This document shows, piece by piece, positions 1 through 5,924 of a DNA stretch of 7,599 nucleotides (position 1 is its first letter; every line of letters starts with the position of its first letter). Below the pieces are notes generated by a model. It saw nothing but the letters and a program-made list of their open reading frames with translations. It was not told the origin of the DNA and searched no databases. A program made the position numbers and the translations under genes. Source of the DNA: Candidatus Thorarchaeota archaeon (lineage in GTDB: Archaea; Asgardarchaeota; Thorarchaeia; Thorarchaeales; Thorarchaeaceae); the NCBI GenBank assembly GCA_018238825.1, contig JABCSP010000101.1, positions 1-7,599 on the forward strand, given 5' to 3'.

Positions 1-266
1 ACATAGGAATCAGTCAGTTTATTATTACCTGGAAGACGTCCTCTCTTCCTGAGAATACTGTCAATAACTTCCTCAGTGGGTTCACCCCATGTAATATAGT
101 CCTTAGATTTTGTGATCATTCCTTGCAAACTCGATGTGACAAATAGAAGTCTAGATTGGTGTAGACGACCAAGTAGAAGCTTGTCAAGTGTATCCTCTAT
201 TTGGGGTCGAACTCTGACCTGTCCTCTTACTCGAATAACAAGAATCAATTTCTCTGTTTCACTCAT
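1..266 (-). CDS. rpl30: Large-subunit ribosomal protein uL30, N-terminal part (cut by window edge)
   Basis: Structural protein of the large ribosomal subunit. I translated this reading frame by hand. It gives 88 codons without a stop, beginning MSETEKLILVIRVRG and continuing past an ITWGEPTEEVIDSILRKRGR stretch up to the left edge. The opening beta strand (LILVIRVRG) and the WGEP segment are typical of the long archaeal/eukaryotic uL30 (bacterial uL30 is only about 60 residues). The archaeal protein is usually about 150 residues, so a little over half is present. The ATG at 264-266 shares one base with the uS5 stop codon (TGATG). A GGTGA Shine-Dalgarno sequence lies at 274-278, seven bases upstream. 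The position after uS5 matches the archaeal spc order, where uL15 would be expected next. The identity is firm from both sequence and context. Confidence 0.93.
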   Translation of the reverse strand, partial: MSETEKLILVIRVRGQVRVRPQIEDTLDKLLLGRLHQSRLLFVTSSLQGMITKSKDYITWGEPTEEVIDSILRKRGRLPGNNKLTDSY

Positions 267-943
267 CACTCAGTCACCCCGGATAATGCCCACTCCTGAG
301 GAGGAAGCATTCTATATGTCTTTGTGAGTGCATTCACGAATGCTTTAGCAAAGTTTGATGAAGTTCTAGACCGTCCTTTTGTAATAGACCAGACATCACG
401 AAGTCCAGCTATTCTCAGAACAATCTTACCTACATCAGCAGTCACAAGTCCAGTTCCTTTAGGTGCAGGTCTGAGTGTAACTCGAACCGAACCACAAACA
501 CCATCAACCTCGAATGGAATACTATGTGGATCATGGCACCGGCATTCCCAAGACCCGCAACCTCTTCTGAACATGGTGATGTTTAGTTTAGCTCGTGCTT
601 CAGCAGCTCTCACTGCAGGTACGAATTCTGTAGCTTTTCCAATTCCAATTCCAAGCACACCCTCTCCATTTCCAATAATAACAGTCAATCGGAAACTTTT
701 CTGCTGCCCGCTATCAGACTGTCGTTGTACCATGCTTACATCTACAACTTCTTGCCTGAGCTCTGGAAACAGAGCATCTACAATCTCAGGTTCCCTGATT
801 CTGTAGTTGTTATGCAATATCTCCTCTAGATTATTGATATGACCCTCTTTGACTAGTCTACCAAGTTTTGTCTTTGGAACCCACTCATCTAATGGATTGA
901 CTTCGGGTCTACGAGGTGCTCTTCTTCTTCTCTGTTTGCTCAT
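266..943 (-). CDS. rps5: Small-subunit ribosomal protein uS5
   Basis: Small-subunit protein near the mRNA entry channel, involved in decoding accuracy. The product has 225 residues, the usual archaeal length. An archaeal N-terminal region (WVPKTKLGRLVKEG, about residues 21-34) precedes the double-stranded-RNA-binding-like S5 domain. That domain ends with the glycine-rich loop IIGNGEGVLGIGIGKATEF (about 89-107). The second half is the C-terminal S5 domain, with LRPAPKGTGLVTADVGKIV at about 157-175. A Cys/His-rich segment (C129, C134, C136, H137, H140) is characteristic of archaeal uS5. I chose the ATG at 941-943. A GTG lies immediately in front of it, in frame, but sits too close to the GGGGATGAT ribosome-binding site. 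Twenty bases separate the gene from uL18 upstream, the largest gap in the window. Confidence 0.96.
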   Translation of the reverse strand: MSKQRRRRAPRRPEVNPLDEWVPKTKLGRLVKEGHINNLEEILHNNYRIREPEIVDALFPELRQEVVDVSMVQRQSDSGQQKSFRLTVIIGNGEGVLGIGIGKATEFVPAVRAAEARAKLNITMFRRGCGSWECRCHDPHSIPFEVDGVCGSVRVTLRPAPKGTGLVTADVGKIVLRIAGLRDVWSITKGRSRTSSNFAKAFVNALTKTYRMLPPQEWALSGVTE

Positions 944-948
944 CACTA

Positions 949-957
949 ATCATCCCC
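949..957 (-). promoter_or_regulatory. Ribosome binding site of uS5
   Basis: On the minus strand this reads GGGGATGAT, a variant of the GGAGGTGAT consensus. It lies five bases before the ATG at 943 but only two before the adjacent in-frame GTG, which favours the ATG. Confidence 0.6.
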
Positions 958-963
958 TATTAC

Positions 964-1719
964 TTATCGCCTCTTGCCTTTCTTGCCTTTTCCTCTGGCA
1001 ATTAGCTTCTTAGGCTTGGGTTTCCTTGGCACTGCGCGTGGTGGTTTAACCTCAGGAACTTCCTTCTTCGGTTTCTTTGCCGCTGGTTTTGCAGCTGCCT
1101 TTGCGGGTGCCTTACGTTTCTTCGATTTCTTAAGAGTTGCAGCTGAAATTTCAAGAAGTGTTTTCTTCACCTTGTCAACCTGTTTTGGTATTGTGGTGAT
1201 AGTTGTCTTCTTCTTTCCAATTTTGCTGAACATTTGAGTGCCTTCTACACTACTATAATGCTCATAACTGGCAACAATGTGTTTACCGGAAATGCGTGAA
1301 TCATCTGGAAGAATATCTGGACTGTGAGGTACATCTAGGCCAGCATCTATTACACCCTTGAGTGCTGCATAGAGTCTTGAACCCTTGATAGGAGGATTAA
1401 GACCTACATCAAGGATAGCCTCTTTGACTCCTCTACTTTTTGCTCGTAATCCAGCAAGAAATCCAGTGAGATAAGCTGCTGGGAGGTTACCTGTACTAGC
1501 ACTCCAACCGTGGTTTGACAATTCACTGGCAATGGCTGACGCTACAGTCATATCACCAACAACATTGGCATTAATAATCTGAACCACTGTATTCGTGTTT
1601 GTCTTTCTTACGACAATTCTTGAACGTCTAGATAGTAGAAGTCTTTTACGACGATAGTAGTCAGTCTTACCTTCTCGACGGCGTCTAAACTTCACTCTGT
1701 ATGTTGGTCCATGTGCCAT
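964..1719 (-). CDS. rpl18: Large-subunit ribosomal protein uL18 with long basic C-terminal tail
   Basis: uL18 binds 5S rRNA and, with uL5, helps build the central protuberance of the large subunit. The N-terminus MAHGPTYRVKFRRRREGKTD is the archaeal/eukaryotic signature. It is followed by an RNA-binding core with SRRSRIVVRKTNTN and the conserved NPPIKGSRLYAALKG-type block (about 108-122). The core ends near residue 190, close to the usual archaeal length of roughly 190-200. The remaining 60 or so residues form a low-complexity Lys/Ala/Pro tail. The total is 251 residues. The ATG shares one base with the eL19 stop (TAATG), and GGAGG at 1731-1735 lies 11 bases upstream inside eL19, indicating coupled translation. 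Confidence 0.96.
   Translation of the reverse strand: MAHGPTYRVKFRRRREGKTDYYRRKRLLLSRRSRIVVRKTNTNTVVQIINANVVGDMTVASAIASELSNHGWSASTGNLPAAYLTGFLAGLRAKSRGVKEAILDVGLNPPIKGSRLYAALKGVIDAGLDVPHSPDILPDDSRISGKHIVASYEHYSSVEGTQMFSKIGKKKTTITTIPKQVDKVKKTLLEISAATLKKSKKRKAPAKAAAKPAAKKPKKEVPEVKPPRAVPRKPKPKKLIARGKGKKGKRR
967..1146 (-). other. Low-complexity tail-coding segment of uL18 (Lys/Ala/Pro-rich)
   Basis: This segment encodes about residues 192-251 of uL18. By hand count about 26 of roughly 60 residues are Lys or Arg and only two are Glu. Runs such as KAPAKAAAKPAAKKPKK resemble histone H1 tails and are presumably disordered. The ending GKGKKGKRR is strongly basic. A contact with rRNA or another polyanion is an inference. 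Confidence 0.8.
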
Positions 1720-2165
1720 TACTTGGACAGCCTCCTCTCTGATATGTATGTTCGAAGGTGAGCAGTGTTACGGAATGCGTTTCCTTTGGCTTTCAAGTAA
1801 AGTTCTCTATAGACCTTAGGTGTGATTTTTCCCTCATCACGTAGTTTCCGAAGTTGTTTCCGCATTGGACGAATCTTCATCATCCAGCGGTCCTTACCAC
1901 TCATCTTTGAAGTTGCTTTTCCTTTCTTCTTCCCTGGACCCTTTCGCTGCCCTTTTCTCTTCTGTCTGAGAATGTGACGGGCTCGACCTCTGCTCACGCC
2001 AATTGCACGCTTCTTCTGGACAACTCCCTCATCAATAAGACGTCTGATGTCATCTCTTGTAATTGCAAGACTGACTTCATCTTCAAATTCAGGGTCCAGC
2101 CAAACTCGTGACATGCCAACGTTCATCACATCGGCAGCTAATCGTTTCTGTGTGGAGAGTTTCAT
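1719..2165 (-). CDS. rpl19e: Large-subunit ribosomal protein eL19
   Basis: Archaeal/eukaryotic large-subunit protein with no bacterial homologue. It has a globular N-terminal domain and long basic helices that reach into rRNA and, in eukaryotes, form an intersubunit bridge. The 148-residue product matches the archaeal length. It opens with MKLSTQKRLAADVMNVG and WLDPE, followed by the basic block around GVSRGRARHILRQKRKGQRK (about 56-75), GPGKKKGKA, and RPMRKQLRKLRDEGKI-TPKVYRELYLKAKGNAFRN towards the end. All of these are family landmarks. The ATG lies two bases after the eL32 stop. GGAGG at 2176-2180 provides a ribosome-binding site ten bases upstream, inside eL32. Confidence 0.97.
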   Translation of the reverse strand: MKLSTQKRLAADVMNVGMSRVWLDPEFEDEVSLAITRDDIRRLIDEGVVQKKRAIGVSRGRARHILRQKRKGQRKGPGKKKGKATSKMSGKDRWMMKIRPMRKQLRKLRDEGKITPKVYRELYLKAKGNAFRNTAHLRTYISERRLSK

Positions 2166-2167
2166 AA

Positions 2168-3004
2168 CTAGTCTTCCTCCAGGTCAAGGTCTGTGAAGAG
2201 ATCCTCTTCGCCTATTTCCTCAGTTGTACCAGGATTAAGAACTCTCATGAGTTTAGTATCTGCCTCAGCAATAATTGCTTGTCTCTTCCTAGCACCTACT
2301 GATGCACCAATACGTACTGCATGAATATCAGCATCTAGACCCTCCAAATCGGATGGTCTGTATACAAGTACTTCTTTGAATAGTGATGGATGTAGGTATC
2401 GAGTTGCTTTTGGTGAACGATAACCTGACTCCACCATTGCAATTCTGCCTTTTTTCTTCTGACGTGTGTAACTATCGATTCCACGTAATTTACGCCATCG
2501 GTCACTAACACGTTTCCAGCGATGTGCTTGGTCTGCACGGAATTGAGGCTTGCGTTTCTTCTTGTTAGCAGCAATTCGTACAAGTCGCTGATCAGTATTT
2601 AGAAATCGCGCAGGAGTTTCTAGCTTCTTCTTCTTCTTTGCAGCCTTCTTTGGCTTGGGTTTTGGCTTTGGCTCTGCAGCTTTAGCCTTCTTCTTTGTAG
2701 TTTTAGGTTTAGCTTCAGCCTTAGCCTTTGGTTTCTCAGCTTTAACCTTTGGCTTGTCAGCCTTAGCCTCTGCTTTCTTTGGTTTAGCTTCTTTCTTTGG
2801 AGCTGGAGTACTAGGAAGTGCACCTTGAGCTGCGGCAATCAATGTCTTTGCTCGTGATTCACTTAGTCCATCTACCTTAGCAGCAAGCTTGTCAGCTTTT
2901 GCCCGAGACAGATTCAGTACTGTCTTCACTCCGGCCTCTCTCAGCTTCTCTTCTAGCTTGGAGCCCAATCCGGGCAGGTCTTTTAGTTCTGGTTTCTTTG
3001 ACAT
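2168..3004 (-). CDS. rpl32e: Large-subunit ribosomal protein eL32 with N-terminal helix-hairpin-helix domain
   Basis: Archaeal/eukaryotic large-subunit protein. The 278-residue product has four parts. Residues 2-65 form a double helix-hairpin-helix module (LKDLPGLGSKLEEKLREAG, then KVDGLSESRAKTLIAAAQ). Residues about 66-128 are a Lys/Ala/Pro/Glu linker. Residues about 130-257 are the eL32 core, with FLNTDQRLVRIAANKKKRKPQF, WRKLRGIDS, GYRSPKATRYLHPS and VRIGASVGARKRQ. The end is an acidic tail (EEIGEEDLFTDLDLEED). Plain eL32 is about 130 residues, so the N-terminal half is an extension. From memory, Haloarcula eL32 carries a related helix-hairpin-helix extension. I chose the ATG at 3002-3004 over the adjacent GTG because GGAGG then lies at a seven-base spacing. 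The gene starts 11 bases after uL6. Confidence 0.95.
   Translation of the reverse strand: MSKKPELKDLPGLGSKLEEKLREAGVKTVLNLSRAKADKLAAKVDGLSESRAKTLIAAAQGALPSTPAPKKEAKPKKAEAKADKPKVKAEKPKAKAEAKPKTTKKKAKAAEPKPKPKPKKAAKKKKKLETPARFLNTDQRLVRIAANKKKRKPQFRADQAHRWKRVSDRWRKLRGIDSYTRQKKKGRIAMVESGYRSPKATRYLHPSLFKEVLVYRPSDLEGLDADIHAVRIGASVGARKRQAIIAEADTKLMRVLNPGTTEEIGEEDLFTDLDLEED
2621..2812 (-). other. Low-complexity linker-coding segment of eL32
   Basis: This segment encodes about residues 65-128 of eL32, made almost only of Lys, Ala, Pro, Glu, Thr and Val. Short irregular repeats include KAEAKADKPKVKAEKPKAKA and EPKPKPKPKK. It joins the helix-hairpin-helix module to the ribosomal core and is presumably disordered. 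Such DNA is prone to repeat-length change, so the linker length may vary between relatives. Confidence 0.8.
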
Positions 3005-3011
3005 CACGTTG

Positions 3012-3016
3012 CCTCC
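3012..3016 (-). promoter_or_regulatory. Ribosome binding site of eL32
   Basis: On the minus strand this reads GGAGG, overlapping the end of the uL6 stop codon. It lies seven bases from the ATG at 3004 and only four from the in-frame GTG just before it, supporting the ATG start. Confidence 0.75.
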
Positions 3017-3579
3017 TATACTATGGACTTTACAGTTTCACCCTTCGTCTTCCTAATGACATAGATACCGTCTAAGAAGACTCGCCTGTCTTTATCTCGG
3101 ATTTTGCAGGCTTGCTGGATGTTTGCAGCGCTTTGTGATACATGCTCGATGTCGATTCCACTGATGAATATCTCATCTTCAGTGGTACGTATCTGAATAT
3201 CTCCAATTAAATTGGCTTTCCTCATTCCACGTTCACCAATGAAATTCTTGATCAACATGGTTTGGTCCTGTCGCTCGACAGAGATTGGAAAGTGACTGTA
3301 GACAATCTTCATTTCGTATTCGTAACCAAGACGAACACCAAGCATCATATTACGTACATGAGCAACCACGGTACCAACCAAAGCTTTGGCACGCTTTCTA
3401 CTTACATGTGTAGATGCAATTAGTTCGTTGCCTTCAATTTTGATGGTTGTCTGTGGTTCCGGAAATGAGCGCTCAAGTTTTCCTTTTGGACCAGTGACAG
3501 TAACTGTCTTGTCCTCAAGAGATACCTGACATTCACTGGGAATCTCAATCCGTTGTTCATAGACTGATTTGTTAGACAT
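3016..3579 (-). CDS. rpl6: Large-subunit ribosomal protein uL6
   Basis: Large-subunit protein near the sarcin-ricin loop and the factor-binding site. The product has 187 residues, typical for archaea, and two tandem alpha/beta domains. The first begins at about residue 10 with IEIPSECQVSLEDKTVTVTG and the conserved GPKGKLERSF. The second begins at about residue 90 (MKIVYSHFPISVERQ) and contains VEIKNF-like LIKNFIGERG and the closing GIYVIRKTKG. The VTGPKG turn and the IYxIRK ending are family hallmarks. The ATG start is preceded by GAGGAGAT at 3587-3594, which overlaps the uS8 stop. The gap to uS8 is 13 bases. Confidence 0.97.
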   Translation of the reverse strand: MSNKSVYEQRIEIPSECQVSLEDKTVTVTGPKGKLERSFPEPQTTIKIEGNELIASTHVSRKRAKALVGTVVAHVRNMMLGVRLGYEYEMKIVYSHFPISVERQDQTMLIKNFIGERGMRKANLIGDIQIRTTEDEIFISGIDIEHVSQSAANIQQACKIRDKDRRVFLDGIYVIRKTKGETVKSIV

Positions 3580-3592
3580 TTGTCAGATCTCC

Positions 3593-3985
3593 TCAATATA
3601 CGTATACTAGTAATCTTCCGCCGATTCCGCGGTCTTTTGCATCCCGGTGAGTCATTACACCAGCAGGTGTTGTGACAATCAGAATTCCATAGTTGTAAGC
3701 TGGAAGGAATCGTTTCTCGTATTTTTCGAAGCCATCCCGTCTAACTGGAAATCGTGGTTTGATTACACCGCATTTGTTCGTACGTCCCATGAGTTGAATA
3801 CGGAATCTACCCGCGTTCCCATCATCAATACGTTCGAATTCACCGATGTATCCTTTGGACTGCATTACTTGCAGTACCTTTTCAATTAGATTAGATGCAG
3901 GTGCAATTACCACTTCGGCCTTGCCTACAACTTCGCTATTGTAAATGTTAGACATTGCATCAGCCAATGGGTCTAGTAGTGTCAA
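3593..3985 (-). CDS. rps8: Small-subunit ribosomal protein uS8, TTG start
   Basis: Primary 16S rRNA-binding protein (helix 21 region) needed for assembly of the small-subunit central domain. The 130-residue product matches archaeal uS8. The N-terminus (M)TLLDPLADAMSNIYNSE is the expected family opening, followed by LMQSKGYIGEF-like VLQVMQSKGYIGEFERI. The C-terminal domain has KPRFPVRRDGFEKYEKRFLPA and ends with TTPAGVMTHRDAKDRGIGGRLLVYVY, matching the archaeal consensus. The start codon is TTG. An in-frame TAA lies three codons upstream, and the next ATG (codon 11) would remove conserved residues. GGAGGT lies ten bases before the TTG. The gap to uS14 upstream is 16 bases. Confidence 0.96.
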   Translation of the reverse strand: MTLLDPLADAMSNIYNSEVVGKAEVVIAPASNLIEKVLQVMQSKGYIGEFERIDDGNAGRFRIQLMGRTNKCGVIKPRFPVRRDGFEKYEKRFLPAYNYGILIVTTPAGVMTHRDAKDRGIGGRLLVYVY

Positions 3986-3995
3986 TTTCGTTTAG

Positions 3996-4001
3996 ACCTC
4001 C
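3996..4001 (-). promoter_or_regulatory. Ribosome binding site of uS8 supporting the TTG start
   Basis: On the minus strand this reads GGAGGT, directly after the uS14 stop codon and ten bases before the TTG at 3985. It is the only strong Shine-Dalgarno sequence in the short gap and supports initiation at the non-standard codon. Confidence 0.7.
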
Positions 4002-4172
4002 TTACTGGTACTTACGGAATCCGAGCTTTACAGCTGTTTCTCTAAAACAGCGTCGGCACATATACAGATTATATGATCGAATGATTGCCTGATGTGTGCC
4101 GCAACGGATGCATCTTCTGCTCCCCTTGCCCATCTTCTTTCCTTGTCGTGTCCGGTCTTTCTTTGTACTCAT
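4002..4172 (-). CDS. rps14: Small-subunit ribosomal protein uS14, zinc-ribbon form
   Basis: Small-subunit head protein of the zinc-binding archaeal/eukaryotic type. I found this gene by translating the gap between uL5 and uS8. The 56-residue product starts MSTKKDRTRQGKKMGKGSRR and ends RETAVKLGFRKYQ, the standard uS14 ending. Four cysteines in two CxxC pairs (C21, C24, C39, C42) form the zinc site, with SYNLYMC leading into the second pair. The usual length is about 50-57 residues. The ATG at 4170-4172 has a near-perfect GAGGTGAT ribosome-binding site five bases upstream. The internal ATG at codon 14 would give a shorter product but lacks that support. It lies 11 bases after uL5. Confidence 0.97.
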   Translation of the reverse strand: MSTKKDRTRQGKKMGKGSRRCIRCGTHQAIIRSYNLYMCRRCFRETAVKLGFRKYQ

Positions 4173-4177
4173 CTATA

Positions 4178-4185
4178 ATCACCTC
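4178..4185 (-). promoter_or_regulatory. Ribosome binding site of uS14
   Basis: On the minus strand this reads GAGGTGAT, an exact match to the archaeal Shine-Dalgarno consensus. It lies five bases before the ATG and overlaps the uL5 stop codon, and it fixes the start of this very short gene. Confidence 0.8.
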
Positions 4186-4771
4186 AGAACAGGTATGTCC
4201 GTTCTCGCTCCTTTTCGAGTATCTCGATACCGAACTTGTTCTTCACAAACACCATACTCTCTTCTGGAGTGAGCCGGTGTCTGTATGGTACCTTTGCTTT
4301 TCGTCTCTTTCGTCTTTTTATCCTGAAACCAGGCCGCTCCACGCAGACTGTGATATTCATTCCTTGTACTCCCAATTGAGGATCATATTTGACATCTGGA
4401 ATATTGATGTGCTCAGAGATTCCAAATGCAAAATTACCGTCATCATCCCAGTTCTTCAGTAGCAGGACATCATCTTTAGCCTTCATAGTCCTCTGAAGAA
4501 AGGCCTCAGCAATTTGATTTCTGAGGGTAACTCTAACAGCTATCGGTTCGTTTCTGCGAATTCCAAAGTCACGAACAGTTTGACGTGCTCGAGAGTGAAT
4601 AGGCTTCTGACCGGTGAGCTGTTCGAGAATTGTAGCAGCTTTGATTAGTTCCTCACCGCCACCTGTGCAGATATCTACGACAACCTTTGCAATGAAAGGT
4701 TCCCTCATGGGATAAGCTTTCCAGTCATCAGTGTAGAGTTTTTCATTCTCTATGCTATTCTCTGTACTCAT
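4184..4771 (-). CDS. rpl5: Large-subunit ribosomal protein uL5
   Basis: Binds 5S rRNA and the P-site tRNA region in the central protuberance, together with uL18. The product has 195 residues. The archaeal pattern NPMREPxIxKVVV appears as YPMREPFIAKVVVDI (about 20-34). It is followed by the glycine turn TGGGEELIKAATILEQLTGQKP and RARQTVRDFGIRRNEPIAVRVTLR (about 61-84). Near the C-terminus lie FGISEHINIPDVKYDP and the basic GFRIKRRKRRKAKVP before the ending HRLTPEESMVFVKNKFGIEI. The N-terminus has about 15 residues more than a minimal archaeal uL5. The ATG overlaps the eS4 stop by four bases (ATGA), and GGAGG at 4781-4785 is nine bases upstream, so translation is probably coupled. Confidence 0.97.
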   Translation of the reverse strand: MSTENSIENEKLYTDDWKAYPMREPFIAKVVVDICTGGGEELIKAATILEQLTGQKPIHSRARQTVRDFGIRRNEPIAVRVTLRNQIAEAFLQRTMKAKDDVLLLKNWDDDGNFAFGISEHINIPDVKYDPQLGVQGMNITVCVERPGFRIKRRKRRKAKVPYRHRLTPEESMVFVKNKFGIEILEKERERTYLF

Positions 4772-5523
4772 GAAGAACTGCCTCCCTCTGCTTGAAGATT
4801 AACTTCAGACTTCTTCATACCCACAACAAACACATACTCTAGAGCCGTCTGGAATCGTTTTCCTTCAGAATCTTCCAGCGTAACTGTGCTAGCATTAGCG
4901 CCTAAACGCTTGTCAATCTCAACGACCTTCCCCTCGTTTCCAACGTTCCGTCCTCGAGATACTACAGCATATACTCCTTTTTCTAATTGGAGTGAGCTAA
5001 GAATCTTCTGGTCAGGAATTGTAATCTTGAGAGTATCAAGAGTATTGTATCCTGAGGGTTTTTCATTTTCTGGTAGAAGGAGTGTGCGTCCATCATGAAG
5101 ACCCAACTGAACTTTGCCACCTTTGACCATTGTCTTGGTTTCAATCTTGCAGAGTTTAAACTCTGCTTCTTTGTCATCAATGATGGTAAGGCGTAGTCCA
5201 CCGCGTTTCTTTGGAATAAGTCTGTAACGTTCACCAGAGGTTGTGATGTCAATTACATCCATAAGACCTACTGGAAATCGTGGATCCTTACGAACAGATC
5301 CATCTACTTTGATTTGACCGCTAGAGAGAATCGCCTTAACTTCACGCATATTCTCAGCATATCCTAATACTTCTCGCAGAACGATTGCAAGTGTCAAGCA
5401 ATGTTCTCTGGGATGAGGACCTGGAATAACGCGTGTTGTGAACTTACCAGTTTTTCTCTTAATTGGCCAGTATCTTGGCGCTGGTAGGCGCTTCAGATGC
5501 TTCTTCTGACCTCGTCTTGTCAT
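4768..5523 (-). CDS. rps4e: Small-subunit ribosomal protein eS4
   Basis: Archaeal/eukaryotic small-subunit protein unrelated in family to bacterial S4, although both contain an S4 RNA-binding domain. The 251-residue product matches the family length. It opens with MTRRGQKKHLKRLPAPRYWPI and HPREHCLTL (about 37-45). The S4 domain follows at about 50-105 with the typical ILSSGQIKVDGSVRKDPRFPVGLMDVI pattern. The central eS4 domain comes next (GLHDGRTLL). A KOW motif near 181-205 (LEKGVYAVVSRGRNVGNEGKV) leads to a VFVVG segment near the end. The last residues EGGSSS form a short polar tail. The ATG directly abuts the uL24 stop (TAAATG). A GGAG/GTGA-type ribosome-binding site lies at 5531-5539. Confidence 0.97.
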   Translation of the reverse strand: MTRRGQKKHLKRLPAPRYWPIKRKTGKFTTRVIPGPHPREHCLTLAIVLREVLGYAENMREVKAILSSGQIKVDGSVRKDPRFPVGLMDVIDITTSGERYRLIPKKRGGLRLTIIDDKEAEFKLCKIETKTMVKGGKVQLGLHDGRTLLLPENEKPSGYNTLDTLKITIPDQKILSSLQLEKGVYAVVSRGRNVGNEGKVVEIDKRLGANASTVTLEDSEGKRFQTALEYVFVVGMKKSEVNLQAEGGSSS

Positions 5524-5913
5524 TTAATCTTCACTCTCCGCGACCATCATTACTTTGCTCTCAATGAGCTGTTTTCTTTCATCATCCAACTCAAGCTTCA
5601 CAAGCATGATATTAGATGGGTGAATGGGAATATTCACTTCTTTGCCATCAGCTTTAGTGACAAGGGCACTGTCAAGATATACTCGAATATCCGTGTAGGA
5701 TACTCGAATGACTTTGCCTTCTGTGTCACGGAACTGACCTCTCATTATTTTGACCAGATCACCAGTCTTCACAACTATTGACCTTAGTCCATATTCTTCT
5801 TGCAGGAACTCGTCAAGTCTACACTTGAGTCGGTTCTTGTTCGCATGAATGGGAGAACTGTATAGCTTCTTCCGCTGTTTTCCAGGGGACTTTGAACTTA
5901 CTTTCTTTGTCAT
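5524..5913 (-). CDS. rpl24: Large-subunit ribosomal protein uL24
   Basis: Assembly-initiating large-subunit protein near the exit-tunnel rim. The 129-residue product has the archaeal/eukaryotic opening SKSPGKQRKKLYSSPIHANK (about residues 8-27). This is followed by a KOW motif at about 47-75 (VVKTGDLVKIMRGQFRDTEGKVIRV) and the family ending block IHPSNIMLVKLELDDERKQLI. An ATG 17 codons upstream is open, but that extra stretch overlaps the end of uL14 and matches nothing in the family. The ATG at 5911-5913 has GGTGA five bases upstream. The gap to uL14 is 11 bases. Confidence 0.96.
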   Translation of the reverse strand: MTKKVSSKSPGKQRKKLYSSPIHANKNRLKCRLDEFLQEEYGLRSIVVKTGDLVKIMRGQFRDTEGKVIRVSYTDIRVYLDSALVTKADGKEVNIPIHPSNIMLVKLELDDERKQLIESKVMMVAESED

Positions 5914-5918
5914 CACAT

Positions 5919-5924
5919 TCACCT
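5919..5924 (-). promoter_or_regulatory. Ribosome binding site of uL24
   Basis: On the minus strand this reads AGGTGA, five bases before the ATG at 5913 and right after the uL14 stop. It selects this start over the upstream ATG at 5964, and over the in-frame GTG next to it, which would leave only two bases of spacing. Confidence 0.7.

Noticed and set aside
324..806. Plus-strand open frame of 160 codons opposite uS5
   Set aside because: It lies fully antisense to a well-recognised uS5 gene, resembles no family I know, and reads as the Ser/Thr/Pro-rich complement of the real gene.
974..1237. Plus-strand open frame with a very hydrophobic Phe/Leu/Ala-rich product that looks like a membrane protein
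   Set aside because: It is the complement of the Lys/Ala-rich uL18 tail: AAG codons read backwards as CTT/TTC give Leu and Phe. The hydrophobicity is an artefact.
2620..2838. Minus-strand frame with Leu/Lys/Gln/Arg repeats
   Set aside because: It is a shifted frame of the eL32 linker; the low-complexity DNA stays open in more than one frame.
4085..4462. Plus-strand open frame of 125 codons across the uS14/uL5 junction
   Set aside because: It is antisense to two recognised genes, with no family resemblance.
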